From positions 31,947-95,946 of the forward strand of contig SECP01000035.1 in NCBI GenBank assembly GCA_004193285.1: DNA of 64,000 nucleotides. Reading direction: 5' to 3'. Below the pieces are notes generated by a model. The model saw only the letters and a list, made by a program, of their open reading frames with translations, made no database searches and was not told where the DNA came from. The stretch's first letter is position 1. The number at the start of each line of letters is the position of its first letter. Positions 34,278 to 43,642 of the stretch are shown one piece after another. This DNA comes from Myxococcales bacterium (GTDB taxonomy: Bacteria > Myxococcota_A > Polyangia > Polyangiales > Polyangiaceae). The translations under genes and the position numbers were made by a program.

Positions 34278-35099
34278 TCACTTTTTGACGCGCAGCTCGG
34301 TCTGTTGCTCTTCTGCTTCTAGCTCGGCCAGAGCACGCGCCAGCTCTTCTTGCTCGGCGGCGTCCAGCGCGGAGGCGGGCGGCTCTACCCGCGCCTTTTG
34401 CGGCTCCGGCTCTGGAGGGGCCAGGCCCATCTTGCGCTTGAGGGCCATGAGGTCCTCTTCCGCGCCCTTGGTTTGCTCCAGCTGCTGGAACTTGTGCGCG
34501 AGCACGTCGCCCGAATACTCCTCGTTGAGCTCGGCTTGCGCGGAGGCCTCTGCCTCCATCTGCTCGATTTTGCCCGCCATTCGATCGAAGGTCTCGAAGG
34601 CGCTGGCGTTGCGGAGCCCGCCCATCGTTTCTTGGATGGCCTTCTGCGCCTCCGCGCGCTTTTTGCGCGCGATGAGCAGGTTCTTCTTACGCTTGGCTTC
34701 CTCGATCTTGGAGTTGAGCGCGCGCAGAGCGAGCTTGAGCTGCTCGACGGAAGCCTTTTGCTTTTGCCACTGGTCCCTGAACTGCTCTCCCAGCGTTTCG
34801 TGCTCTTTTTTGCGGGAGAGCGCCTCCTTGGCCAGCTCGTCGTTACCCGCCTTCACCGCGAGCATGGCGCGCTTCTCCCAGCCTGCGGCCGTTTCCAGCT
34901 CCTGCTGCGTCTGCTTCTCCAGCCGCTTTTCGTCCGCGATGGACAGGGCGACCATCTTTTTGGCCTCCGCGAGCTGGCCGGTCATGTCTTCGACGATCTG
35001 ATTGAGCATCTTCTCCGGGTCTTCGGAGCGGCTGATCAGGTCGTTGAGGTTGGATTTGATGAGCGTAGCGAGCCGAGAGAAAAAACCGGGCTTGGACAT
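34278..35099 (-). CDS. pspA: PspA/IM30 family membrane-stress protein
   Basis: 273 aa. A nearly continuous coiled coil: amphipathic N-terminus MSKPGFFSRLATLIKSNLNDLISRSEDPEKML, which binds stressed membranes, then EDMTGQLAEAKKMVA and long Glu/Lys/Gln-rich helices. A Pro-rich stretch (PPEPEPQKARVEPPA) precedes a last short helix. ESCRT-III-like polymers of PspA protect or repair the inner membrane. It starts 12 bases after the YbjN-like gene. No pspBC or pspF genes are visible, so regulation differs from E. coli. Confidence 0.92.
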   Translation of the reverse strand: MSKPGFFSRLATLIKSNLNDLISRSEDPEKMLNQIVEDMTGQLAEAKKMVALSIADEKRLEKQTQQELETAAGWEKRAMLAVKAGNDELAKEALSRKKEHETLGEQFRDQWQKQKASVEQLKLALRALNSKIEEAKRKKNLLIARKKRAEAQKAIQETMGGLRNASAFETFDRMAGKIEQMEAEASAQAELNEEYSGDVLAHKFQQLEQTKGAEEDLMALKRKMGLAPPEPEPQKARVEPPASALDAAEQEELARALAELEAEEQQTELRVKK

Positions 35100-35111
35100 G
35101 AGAGAGACTCT

Positions 35112-35510
35112 TCAGGAGGAGGAGGGAACCATGCTGCGGAGCACCGGCACGTGCTCGCTCAGCGCGACGTCGATGTCCGCCAGCACCGCCTCGAGCTCGT
35201 TCAGGTCCAGGTTGTCTAGCTCGAGCGCGGCCGCGAGCACGATCTGGTCGTTCTCCAGGCCGAACGCGGAGTGGAGCAGCGTGCTGGCGTTCAGCTCCAA
35301 GAGCTTTTTGTAGACCGGCCCCGCGACGGCTGGGTCGCTCGGCGCCTCGCCGATGGCGACCTGAATCACCAATACTGGGGGCACGAGCAACAGCGCGGCC
35401 GGAGGCTGGTTGGGCCCTATGGAGACGATGAACGTGCCGTCCGGGGTTCGCTCGTAGCGACGCCCGAGGCGACCGAGCTGGGCTTCGAGATCGTCACTGG
35501 TACGGATCAT
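35112..35510 (-). CDS. YbjN/CesT-chaperone-like small protein
   Basis: 132 aa, cytoplasmic, acidic. The order of LGRLGRRYERTPDGTFIVSI, then VPPVLVIQVAIGEAP, then LLELNASTLLHSAFGLENDQIVLAAALELDNLDLNELEAVL resembles the YbjN/type III chaperone fold (DUF2170 relatives), which is often encoded next to pspA. A role as a partner or chaperone of PspA is inferred only from position. Confidence 0.6.
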   Translation of the reverse strand: MIRTSDDLEAQLGRLGRRYERTPDGTFIVSIGPNQPPAALLLVPPVLVIQVAIGEAPSDPAVAGPVYKKLLELNASTLLHSAFGLENDQIVLAAALELDNLDLNELEAVLADIDVALSEHVPVLRSMVPSSS

Positions 35511-35548
35511 GGGCGAAAGAGTAGTCGGGCCGCTGGCGGCTCACAAGG

Positions 35549-36583
35549 CTACGAAACGCGGCGGATCGCCGCGCCATTGCGGCTGAGCCGCACCGGCACG
35601 AGCTCGTCCGGAGGCGGCGCCTCCGGCTGAATCGTGACGTGGTCGAGCTTGAACTCGGACTTGAGTCTGTCCGCCACACTTTTGCAAACCTCGGTGCCGT
35701 GCGCGCCGCGCGTGAGCGTGACGTGCGCGGTCAAGGCGTCCAGCTCTTCCGAGATGCGCCACACGTGCAGGTCATGGAGCGAGGCCACGCCCGGCGTCTC
35801 CGCGATCGCGCGTTCGACGGCGGCAACGTCCAAGTGCGGCGGCGCGGATTCCAGGAGGATGCCGGTCGTCTCCTTGAGAACTCGATAGCCGCCGAGCAGA
35901 ACCAGCACCGCGATCACCAGCGATAGCGCCGGATCCAGCCGCGAGGTACCGAACCAAATCGCACCGACTGCGGCCACGATGGCGGCGACGGAGCCGAGCG
36001 CGTCCGACAAAACGTGGAGCAGGGCGGTGCGAACGTTCAGATTGCCCTGCCCGCCGCGCGTCAAGATGAAGGCCGACAGTAGGTTCACCCCCAGCCCCGC
36101 GACCGCCGCGTACAGCATGGGTCGCCCGTGGAGCGCCACCGGTACCATGAAGCGCTCGACCGCTTCGCGCATGATCAGGAGAGCGACGCCGAACAGGATG
36201 ATGCCGTTGACGAACGCGGCCAGCACCTCCGCGCGCTTCAGCCCGTACGTTCGCACCTCGGTTCGGGGCTGCTCGGCCACGCGCTGCGCGATGAGGGCCA
36301 GCACGAGCGCGCCGCTGTCCCCCAGCATGTGACCCGCGTCCGCAAGGAGGGCGAGGCTGCCGCTAATCCAACCGACCACCGCCTCCACCCCCATGAAGCT
36401 GAGGGTGAGGACCAGCGCGAGCGTGAGCTGCGTGCGTGGGCTGCCGCGCCCACCGTGCGAGTGCCCACCGTGCGAGTGCCCGCCGCGCGGCTTCGCGTCC
36501 GCGGCGCCAGCCGCACCGTGACCATGGCCGTGGCCGTGGCCGTGGCCCGCGTGGTCGTGGTCGTCGTGATCCGAGCTCGGCAC
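35549..36583 (-). CDS. Cation diffusion facilitator (Zn/Cd/Co exporter)
   Basis: 344 aa. A His-rich N-terminus (repeated HGHGH and SHGGHSHGG) can bind metal. Six membrane helices (about 55-240) follow, with the transport-site motif LLADAGHMLGDSGAL in helix 2 and HVLSDALGSVAAI in helix 5, both HxxxD-type. A cytoplasmic C-terminal domain (about 245-330) has LHDLHVWRISEELDALTAHV. CDF proteins export Zn2+ or Cd2+ by H+ antiport. In a minus-strand run with the M48 gene upstream (51 bp gap). Confidence 0.92.
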   Translation of the reverse strand: MPSSDHDDHDHAGHGHGHGHGHGAAGAADAKPRGGHSHGGHSHGGRGSPRTQLTLALVLTLSFMGVEAVVGWISGSLALLADAGHMLGDSGALVLALIAQRVAEQPRTEVRTYGLKRAEVLAAFVNGIILFGVALLIMREAVERFMVPVALHGRPMLYAAVAGLGVNLLSAFILTRGGQGNLNVRTALLHVLSDALGSVAAIVAAVGAIWFGTSRLDPALSLVIAVLVLLGGYRVLKETTGILLESAPPHLDVAAVERAIAETPGVASLHDLHVWRISEELDALTAHVTLTRGAHGTEVCKSVADRLKSEFKLDHVTIQPEAPPPDELVPVRLSRNGAAIRRVS

Positions 36584-36634
36584 CCGGTAATGAAAGCGCA
36601 GCTTGCCCGGCTCGCCAAGGCGGCCGCGGACTTT

Positions 36635-39600
36635 TCAGCGGAAGTACGGTCGCTCGGAAGCGAACAAGGCGCCCTTGGCGAGCTTTCGGCAGGAAGCAGG
36701 CGCGGCGTCGCCCGAGCGCACCAGCGCCATCACGCAGGCGTAGCTCTGGTACTCCGGCGGTAGCGCAGCAAGGGCTCGCTCGAAAGTACCGCGGTCACCC
36801 TTGACGAATGGCTCCTTCGCGAAGGGCAACATCACCCGCTCGTAGTCGGGGGAAAGCTTGCGAGCTTGGGCGTCCAAAACCAGGTGGCTCTTCCCCTCGC
36901 GCTCTGCCAGCGCGATGCTCGGCCACAGCGCTTGGTCGGAAGCCGCCTCACCCGGCATTTCCAGCGCGGCCTGGATCATGGGCTTGGTGGCCCCCTCCGA
37001 GGCGCCGGCCAGCCGCACCACGGTGTCACGCGTGGCGCTCTCCACGAACTTGATACCCAAGGCGGCTGCGAGCTGACCTCCGGCGAGGGCTCGGAAGGCA
37101 CTCTCATCGCCCTCGACGGCTTCCCCATCGCTCGTGACTCCTCGCTCCAGCGCGAGCAGCGAAGCAAGCGGCCCCGAGCTCCGGGCCAGGGCGTCCAAAC
37201 GCCCCGACGTCGCTTGACCCAAGACGCGCAGCGCGCGCGCCTGGGCCAGACCGGCCCCGTCCGCGAGCACCGGTTCTGCGCTCGCGGTGGCGTACGCCTG
37301 AACCGCCCCCACGAAGTCCGAACTCCGCAGCAGCTCCGCCCCCGCCGCGTTCGCAAGGTAGGGGTGCGAAGGGTGCGCGCGATAGGCCGCGAGCACGGCC
37401 TTGGCGGTTTCGTGCGGGGGGCTCTCGCTGCAGCGCAGCTTGAGGTACAGCAGGTTCAGGTCGCTCGGAGCTGCGTCCGAGCTCGCCGCCGTCTTGCGGC
37501 AGAGCTGGGATTTAGCCGGCCCCTCGAGCGCGTCCTGCTGCGCGCGCAGCGCCGAGATGTCCGTGGGGTAGCGCTGCAGGCGCCGCTCGAGCAGCGCCGG
37601 CCCTTTCTGGGAGGCGAGCGCAAGCCACTGCATGAGCTGCGGATTCCCCGGCGCGTCCCACAGAGCATGGCTCTCCACCATGTGGTCTCGCTCGCTCGCG
37701 GAGTCGACGAAGGATAGCTTGCGACGCGGGGACGAATCGAACAGAGCGCTCAGGACCGTGCGTGTGCTGCTGCCAGACTTCGTGCTCACGGTCTTGGGCG
37801 GCTGCTCGAAGAAGTGGTTCACGTCTGCGGTCGTGAACGTCGGCGCGCCCAGCCGACGCTCCGGCACCTCCTTGGCGCTGCCGTAGGTCGCCGTCCACTC
37901 CACGAGCGGAGTCCCTCCTCCCACGTTGTACACGTAGTGCTGGGAGCCTTCCAAGCTCACGGTTTGCGCTTCGATCTGCTCGCCGCGCTCGCTCCGCGCC
38001 ACCAGCAGCGCTCCCTTGGCTTGTTCCAAGGTCAACTCTTGGTGATCGCCGCTGGCGAGGGTTACCTTCTGGCCCGCGATCTCGACGCTCACCGGCAAGC
38101 TCAGCCCGTTGACGATGCTGAGCTTGGGATGACCAATGCTGCCGCCGAACGCCAGCACGCACGCGAGCACGCCGCCCGCCACCGCGAATCGCGCGGCGGA
38201 CGGGAAGAAGCCGTCTGCGGTCTGGAAGCGATCCCAAAGACCCAGGCGCTTTTGCCGGCTGCGCTCCTGCCCCCGCGCCATCGTGCAATAACCCTGGGGG
38301 ATTACTGGCATCGGAGGCGCGTCGCCCGGGTACGCGCGGTTCAAGTACGCGTAGGAGACGTGGGCCTCGGTGGCGACCATGAGCTCCAGGCTCACCCGCT
38401 CCAGGGTGCCGATGGCGGCGAGCGCGCCCCGCGTCCAGCCGTCGATGACCCGTAGAAAATCGGCCAGATTGGCCTCGTTCGGCGGCGGCAGCGCGTAATT
38501 ATCCGGCAAGACCTCGGCCCACGTCTTGGGTGGCGGCTCGCCGCCCTCCTCCATGCCGAGGGCGTCGGCCAGGCGCTGCAAGATCAGCGGCGGCAGCAGC
38601 ACCTGGTCTTTGCGCGAGAAAATCTCGCCCAGCGCTGCGTGGACCTCCGCGCACGCCGCGACCAGGCGCCGGCGCTCTCCGCCACTGATTCGGCCGTCGG
38701 CGGTCACGATGGCGAAGACGTTGTTCAAGTGGCCCTGCGCGTCCTCCAGGTTGGCTTCCACGTGCGCCGCGTAGTGGTGCAGCCCCGTCAGCGCGAACAG
38801 GTACGGTTCCCAGCCGCGCCCGAGCGCTCGCGCCGCCAGCACGTGGCTGGTGCGGCACAGCCGGTCGTGCGATTCCACTCGGTTCTGGATGGCGTCCGTT
38901 TCCTGCGTCACTTGCGCCAACACCGACCTGAGCGCGCGCCGCTGAATCACCTGCCCTCGATGGCGAATCACCCCGCCCGGTGCTTGCAACCGCCCCTCGT
39001 GCAGAGCCTCCAGGTTGTGGCGCTCCTCCTCACGCTGACGGAGCTCACGCAGGTCATGGCTCAGCTGCTCGGGGTACAGGCTCTGAAGCGCCGCGCTGAG
39101 GTGGGCCTCCGGCAGCTCCTCACCGTAGAGGCGGTTCATGGCCTTCTCGTGCAGCACTACCGAGCGGCCCATGTACGCGCCGCGGTAGCGCTGCTCGAGG
39201 TGCGGCCGTTCGAAGCGCTTGTCCACCGCCGCCAGGGCCGCCTCGTCGCTCATTGCGGTCAGCTTTTCATCGCTTAGCTCGGCCACGAAACGCGCGGTGG
39301 CTCCGCGACGTAGCGCGTCTGGGCTCGCGAATAGGCAAAAGCCGGAGCGCCCGTCCAGCGGAGACGGTACGTAGACGCGCTTGGCGTTGTCCTCGCGATC
39401 GCGGTTCGGCGGGTGCGTCGACCACATCCGCGGCGGCTCTGCCATCTCCTGCTCGAAGACGCGGAACTGCGCGCCCCCGTGGGGCGGGATCATGGGGGAC
39501 GCGCCGTGAGACGGGTCGTTCAGGATACCCGCCATGCGCTGCACGATGCGGGACTGCAAGGCAAAGACGTCCGGCACGCTGCGGCCCCGAGCGGCTTCCG

Positions 39601-40597
39601 TGCCGGCCACGCTCCCCGCTTTGCCCCACGCGTCATCCGCCGCGCCGAGCCGGTGGAGCGCGTGCACGAGCGCGTCACTACCAGTGACGGAGACGCTCAC
39701 CAGGTCCGCCTGAAATTCCATCTCGCGGCCGAGCGCGCGCTGCGCGAGCAGCACGAGGCCGAACGCGGTGTCCAAGAGCGAGCGCAGCGACCACACGATC
39801 AGGCGGATGGACCAGCCTATCCACGCGATGCGGATGTCGGTGCGAGAGAGCCCACTCAGCATCTTATCGAGCCAGCTGCGCGAGGCGACGATCTGCCCAG
39901 CGATTTGCTGGGCCACGTACACCCAGCGCCCCACCGCCATCGAGCGCTGCGCGAAGTGACCGAACTCGTGGGCCAGCACTGCGGTCAGCTCACTGAGGTT
40001 CAGGCAGTTCACGAGCGGCAGCCCGATTTCTAGGTTCTTGCGGCTCGGAAACAGCAGGTTCAAAAGCGACAAGTCGTAGAAGACGGCCGCGTTCACCCGC
40101 ATGGACAAGAACACGCGGTGAGGTCGCTGAGCTCCGGCTCGATCCGCGAGCGCGTTCAAGAACTCGAACAGGGCTGGCTCTTGCTGGGCCGTGACCTCCA
40201 GATCCTTCTCTTTCCCGCCGGACTTCAGGAAGAAGAGCGCGCCGAGGAGGAAGGCGCCGAGCAAGCCGCACAAAGCTCCGCCCACCGCGTCCGCAAAGCC
40301 GTCACCGCCGCCCTTGAACAAGTCGTAAAACAGACGCGCCGAGGTGAAGCAAAACCACCCGGTCAGCGCCACGTAGAGAGTGACGAAACCGAGCAGCCCC
40401 AAGAACGCGAGCCAGGCGTGCCGCTTGTACCGAGCGGTCGCGCGCGTCAGGTCCGGCGGCACCGCTGGCGGCGGCGGTGGCAGGAGGCTCGCACCGCCGT
40501 ACGCTCCGCGTTGGTCCCAAGATCCGCCGCCCTGACCCGAAAATCCTGCGTTCATAACCCGAGCCGCTAATTTCGGAGTTGTTTCGGCAGAAATCAA
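36635..40597 (-). CDS. Large membrane M48 metalloprotease with C-terminal repeat region
   Basis: 1320 aa, much longer than usual for M48. Pro-rich N-terminus, two membrane helices (about 50-75 and 95-120), then the Zn-protease domain with AVLAHEFGHFAQRSM near residues 205-218 (HExxH intact) and a third ligand probably in EMEFQADLVSV. Another membrane helix near 795-815 leads to a periplasmic C-terminal half with beta then TPR-like helical segments (about 1000-1300). M48 proteases clear misfolded membrane or periplasmic proteins. Co-oriented with CDF, YbjN-like and PspA genes, so an envelope-stress role is likely. Confidence 0.8.
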   Translation of the reverse strand: MISAETTPKLAARVMNAGFSGQGGGSWDQRGAYGGASLLPPPPPAVPPDLTRATARYKRHAWLAFLGLLGFVTLYVALTGWFCFTSARLFYDLFKGGGDGFADAVGGALCGLLGAFLLGALFFLKSGGKEKDLEVTAQQEPALFEFLNALADRAGAQRPHRVFLSMRVNAAVFYDLSLLNLLFPSRKNLEIGLPLVNCLNLSELTAVLAHEFGHFAQRSMAVGRWVYVAQQIAGQIVASRSWLDKMLSGLSRTDIRIAWIGWSIRLIVWSLRSLLDTAFGLVLLAQRALGREMEFQADLVSVSVTGSDALVHALHRLGAADDAWGKAGSVAGTEAARGRSVPDVFALQSRIVQRMAGILNDPSHGASPMIPPHGGAQFRVFEQEMAEPPRMWSTHPPNRDREDNAKRVYVPSPLDGRSGFCLFASPDALRRGATARFVAELSDEKLTAMSDEAALAAVDKRFERPHLEQRYRGAYMGRSVVLHEKAMNRLYGEELPEAHLSAALQSLYPEQLSHDLRELRQREEERHNLEALHEGRLQAPGGVIRHRGQVIQRRALRSVLAQVTQETDAIQNRVESHDRLCRTSHVLAARALGRGWEPYLFALTGLHHYAAHVEANLEDAQGHLNNVFAIVTADGRISGGERRRLVAACAEVHAALGEIFSRKDQVLLPPLILQRLADALGMEEGGEPPPKTWAEVLPDNYALPPPNEANLADFLRVIDGWTRGALAAIGTLERVSLELMVATEAHVSYAYLNRAYPGDAPPMPVIPQGYCTMARGQERSRQKRLGLWDRFQTADGFFPSAARFAVAGGVLACVLAFGGSIGHPKLSIVNGLSLPVSVEIAGQKVTLASGDHQELTLEQAKGALLVARSERGEQIEAQTVSLEGSQHYVYNVGGGTPLVEWTATYGSAKEVPERRLGAPTFTTADVNHFFEQPPKTVSTKSGSSTRTVLSALFDSSPRRKLSFVDSASERDHMVESHALWDAPGNPQLMQWLALASQKGPALLERRLQRYPTDISALRAQQDALEGPAKSQLCRKTAASSDAAPSDLNLLYLKLRCSESPPHETAKAVLAAYRAHPSHPYLANAAGAELLRSSDFVGAVQAYATASAEPVLADGAGLAQARALRVLGQATSGRLDALARSSGPLASLLALERGVTSDGEAVEGDESAFRALAGGQLAAALGIKFVESATRDTVVRLAGASEGATKPMIQAALEMPGEAASDQALWPSIALAEREGKSHLVLDAQARKLSPDYERVMLPFAKEPFVKGDRGTFERALAALPPEYQSYACVMALVRSGDAAPASCRKLAKGALFASERPYFR

Positions 40598-40717
40598 GCA
40601 GCCTCGTCAGGTCCGCGCGTCAGAGCCGATGTGCGCGCACCTCTGACAAGCACCGCGACTGGCACCGCGGGCTGCAAGCTCGCTCTCCGGTCAGGGCGGA
40701 AGAGCCTCGGCCGGCGT

Positions 40718-41149
40718 TCAGCGCTCGGCCGCGACCGGACGCTCGCACAGCTCGGGAGTGCAGCGACCCGTGAGGCGAAGGCGATTCTTGGCGAACAGCT
40801 CGTAGGCAGCGCTCAGGAGCTGAGTGACGACGGGCAGCCGAGAGAGCGCGACCAGGCGACGAAAGCCGACGGCCGCGTAGAGCCGACGGAAAACCTCGAC
40901 GCCGGTCACCAGCTCCCCGCTGGGCAGACGCGCGTGAATGCGAGCCATGAGCTCAGGGTAGGTGCGCCCGATCTGCGCCCAATCGAAACCCGGCGACTGG
41001 ATGTCGGTGAAGCGGATGCGCCCGTTTTCACCGTCCAGCCGCTGCAACATTCGGATTTCCCGAACGCAGAGCGGGCAATCACCGTCGAAGAACACCTCGA
41101 CCTCGAAGCCGGCCGAAGTCGAAGTCGGAGTCGAGGGGATCGCGGCCAC
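40718..41149 (-). CDS. DCC family (DUF393) thiol-disulfide oxidoreductase-like protein
   Basis: 143 aa from GTG 41149; a GTG at 41194 is also possible and no ribosome site decides. The hallmark is FFDGDCPLCVREIRMLQ near residue 20 (DGxCxxC), followed by RIRFTDIQSP and later a GVEVFRRLYAAVG helix. DCC proteins have a thioredoxin-like fold with a possible redox-active Cys pair; function is not known. It stands alone between two unrelated genes. Confidence 0.75.
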   Translation of the reverse strand: MAAIPSTPTSTSAGFEVEVFFDGDCPLCVREIRMLQRLDGENGRIRFTDIQSPGFDWAQIGRTYPELMARIHARLPSGELVTGVEVFRRLYAAVGFRRLVALSRLPVVTQLLSAAYELFAKNRLRLTGRCTPELCERPVAAER

Positions 41150-41286
41150 GTCAAGGACTCTGGGACCGGGGCCGGGCACCGTCAACTTAGACACGCCGAA
41201 ACGGCGCGCGCGACCCACTGCTACCTGAAGACGACACGAAAGCTTCTGCGATTCGAGCTGCGGCTCGGCAGCCCTCCCGCAAAGAG

Positions 41287-42201
41287 TCACGGGTCCAAAT
41301 CGAAGTCGTACCCGAGGCCGAGGCCTGCGGTGATGGTGGTCGCGCCGCCGATGCCTTGCGCGCAAGCGTCGATGACGTCACTCGTCAGGCGACGACCGGT
41401 CGCGTTCACGCGCGCGCCGATCCCCCAGCTTGGAGAGATCATGAAGCGCGCGCCGACCCCGCCACCGATCTGAAAGCCGGGCGAGTCCGAGCCGCTGCAG
41501 CTGAAGGGCGCGCCCGGCCGGAGCGGTTCGTTGACCCGCGTCCCTGCCGAGGAGACATGCTGAAAGCCGACGCCCAGCTGCAGCCCGACGTAGAGATCCA
41601 GCATGTCGCTGCGCTTCGGGTACGCGCGCACGCCCAGCATCGCGGACGTGACCGAGAAGTCCGTGCTCACCGTGTCCAAGCCGGAGACCGCGGAGCCTCG
41701 GCCCAGCGACGCATGCTCCAGCTCGAGGCCGGCCGCGACCTCGCGGCTCAAATCCAAGTAGCCGGACAGCCCGAAGTCCGCGCCAAGGTGCGTCTCGTCA
41801 TCGAACCCCTCGCTGCTCTCGGGCCGCACGAGCAGGCCGAGGCGCGCCTCGATCGTGAGCGGCCGATGCGCCCGAATCCACGGCGGCAGCGCGGGCACTT
41901 CTTCCTGCTCATCCGTAGCCGCCACCGCCGGTGCGCGCGACGACGGTTTGGGCGGCGGCTCGGCCTTCGGCTCCGGCGCTCCTTCTGGGATCTTCGCGGG
42001 CGCGGGGGCGGACTCCGGCGCGGCCACCGGATCCGGCGCTGACTCCGGCGGCGGCGCCGGCGCTCCGGGCTCCGGTGCAGGCGGCTCCTGCGCGGGCTCC
42101 GCGGCCGGTGCGGCGCGCTCGTCCGCACCAGGGACCTGCGCCGCCGCATTTTTACCAGCGCCAAGCAGCATGATGAGCAAGCCGAACCGAAGCGCGCGCA
42201 T
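41287..42201 (-). CDS. Outer membrane beta-barrel-like protein with Pro/Ala-rich linker
   Basis: 304 aa. Signal peptide ends at NAAAQ. Residues ~25-95 are a Pro/Ala/Glu-rich linker that could cross the wall. From about 110 the sequence alternates in beta fashion (EARLGLLVRPE, FGLSGYLDL, LYVGLQLGVGFQHVS) and ends with GLGLGYDFDLD, typical of a small outer-membrane barrel. Two Cys near the end (FSCSGS, DACAQG) may form a disulfide. No specific family recognised. Confidence 0.65.
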   Translation of the reverse strand: MRALRFGLLIMLLGAGKNAAAQVPGADERAAPAAEPAQEPPAPEPGAPAPPPESAPDPVAAPESAPAPAKIPEGAPEPKAEPPPKPSSRAPAVAATDEQEEVPALPPWIRAHRPLTIEARLGLLVRPESSEGFDDETHLGADFGLSGYLDLSREVAAGLELEHASLGRGSAVSGLDTVSTDFSVTSAMLGVRAYPKRSDMLDLYVGLQLGVGFQHVSSAGTRVNEPLRPGAPFSCSGSDSPGFQIGGGVGARFMISPSWGIGARVNATGRRLTSDVIDACAQGIGGATTITAGLGLGYDFDLDP

Positions 42202-42285
42202 GCGGGCGACTATCCACCGGATCCGGGGCCGCCCGCAATCCGCCCGGCGGGCCTCACAAACCGGCGAAAAGTGACGTTTCTGTCG

Positions 42286-42314
42286 TTGACAGGCACCACC
42301 TCGATCGTCATAGT
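42286..42314 (+). promoter_or_regulatory. Promoter of the tRNA-Ser genes
   Basis: Consensus TTGACA (42286-42291), 17-base spacer, CATAGT (42309-42314), seven bases before the first tRNA. Ideal spacing and a perfect -35. It probably drives both tRNA-Ser genes, which are 90 bases apart. Confidence 0.7.
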
Positions 42315-42321
42315 CCGCCGC

Positions 42322-42408
42322 GGAGAGATGTCCGAGTGGCCGAAGGTGCCTGATTCGAAATCAGGTGTACCCGCGAGGGTACCGAGGGTTCGAATCCCTC
42401 TCTCTCCG
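42322..42408 (+). tRNA. tRNA-Ser(CGA)
   Basis: 87 nt. Acceptor stem GGAGAGA/TCTCTCC with discriminator G, anticodon stem-loop CTGATTCGAAATCAG with anticodon CGA (reads UCG), long variable arm, and T-loop GGTTCGAATCC. Class II tRNA form fits serine. CCA is not encoded. Confidence 0.95.
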
Positions 42409-42498
42409 CTGCGGTGCGAAGCGCGATTCACGTCACGCTCCCCCCGCTTGGTGTGACATAGCCGCGCCCTCGCCCCCCAGCGAGGTCGTCTGGCCTCA

Positions 42499-42585
42499 GG
42501 AGAGGTGACCGAGAGGCCGAAGGTGCATGACTGGAAATCATGTGTACGGGTAACCGTACCGAGGGTTCGAATCCCTCCCTCTCCG
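42499..42585 (+). tRNA. tRNA-Ser(GGA)
   Basis: 87 nt. Acceptor stem GGAGAGG/CCTCTCC, discriminator G, anticodon loop ACTGGAAAT with anticodon GGA (reads UCC and UCU), long variable arm, T-loop GGTTCGAATCC. CCA not encoded. Its 3' end from 42562 is the left copy of the island's 30-bp direct repeat, so the gene is intact after insertion. Confidence 0.95.
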
Positions 42586-42591
42586 CAAAGC
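42562..42591 (+). repeat. attL: left 30-bp direct repeat at the tRNA-Ser(GGA) 3' end
   Basis: 30 bases covering the T-arm, 3' acceptor strand and six following bases of the tRNA. They are identical to 51447-51476; the match ends exactly at both sides. Standard target for a tyrosine recombinase. Confidence 0.9.
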
Positions 42592-42625
42592 AGCGCGCTC
42601 CGAAAGGAAGCGCGCTGCTTCGGTT
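42588..42625 (+). terminator. Strong intrinsic terminator of the tRNA-Ser genes
   Basis: A perfect 12-bp stem (AAGCAGCGCGCT with AGCGCGCTGCTT), 9-base loop with GAAA, then CGG and TTTT. It begins three bases after the tRNA and lies almost wholly on the island side of attL. Confidence 0.85.
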
Positions 42626-42639
42626 TTGTGCGCGCGCTA

Positions 42640-43500
42640 GATGCACGTCGCTGAGCGTCATCGTGAGCGCGCTGTGGTCGACCTCAAGGTGTGCCAGCAC
42701 GTGCGCGCCGATGATCCGGAGCCCGGCTCGCGTGCCGCCAAATGTCAGGGCGGCTTCGATCGCTGACTGAGTCAGCGGCGAGCGGTCCCGATGGGAGAGC
42801 ACGACCTCCGACTTCAGGTGCTTGATGGCCGTGAGCGCTGCCTTCAAGCGGCCTGTGAGCGGCACCTTCCGTTCGCTGCCGCTCTTGGGGTCCCGATCAG
42901 ACCTTTCCAGGAGGAGCGCCTCACGGTCAGCAACCCGGCGACCAGATCCACGTCGCCGCATTCGAGCGCCATAGTCTCGCCCTGCCGCAGCCCCACTTCG
43001 GCGGCAACAGGACGAGCGCCAATCGCTCCGGATCGGCCTTCATCGCCTCGACGAGCCGCAACAGCTCCTCGAAGGTCAGGAAGTCGAACCGTTGCTGCGG
43101 AACCTTGAGCAGCTTCACCCGCGGCACGACCTCGAGCAGCTCGATCTCGTACGCGTAGCGGAGCATCTTGCCCAAGCACGCCAGGATGTTGTTCACCCGC
43201 TTGCGACTGAGCCCCTTGGCGAGGAGATCCGCCTTCAGGACTTCGGTCGCTTGCATCTTGATCGCATCGAGCCGCATGTCGCCGAACACCGGCAGCAAGT
43301 GATGCTTCAGGATGCCGCCGGCCAAGCCGCGTGGCGCCACGCAAGCCGCCGCGCTCGGCCTTCGAGTAAACCGCCGAGATCGTTGTCTTGAGCCATGCGG
43401 CGACCTCCGCTGGGGTCAGAAGTGCGGCAAGCGTTGGAGATGCTGGCCGCCGGTGGTCAGGCTCGTTTGTACGGCGTGCAACGTGTAGATGACTTCGCAT
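42640..43500 (-). pseudogene. Decayed tyrosine-family site-specific integrase
   Basis: Family segments lie in three different minus-strand frames. In order: an excisionase-like HTH LLTPAEVAAWLKTTISAVY (frame ending 42844); an N-terminal SAM-like part ILKHHLLPVFGDMRLDAIK and RKRVNNILACLGKMLRYAYE (frame ending 42927); back to the first frame for GLRQGETMALECGDVDL, holding the first catalytic Arg; then a third frame for SERKVPLTGRLKAAL and SPLTQSAIEAAL. The box with HxLRH reads AHVLAHLEV, so the second Arg is lost. At least three frameshifts; inactive. Confidence 0.85.
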
Positions 43501-43642
43501 CTTCGCCTCGACGATGAGGCGCGCTGCTGCTCTCGGCGGAAGCTGAAAAGGGCAGCATGCCACCGCCCCACCGAAGGCGAGTCGCGCGACTCACGTCTGG
43601 CACCGTAAACGACGCCCTAACCACTTCTCAAGAAACGCTGAG

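Noticed and set aside
37512..38288. Arg/Ala-rich minus-strand frame inside the M48 gene
   Set aside because: Shadow of the protease gene in another frame; no start signal or family match.
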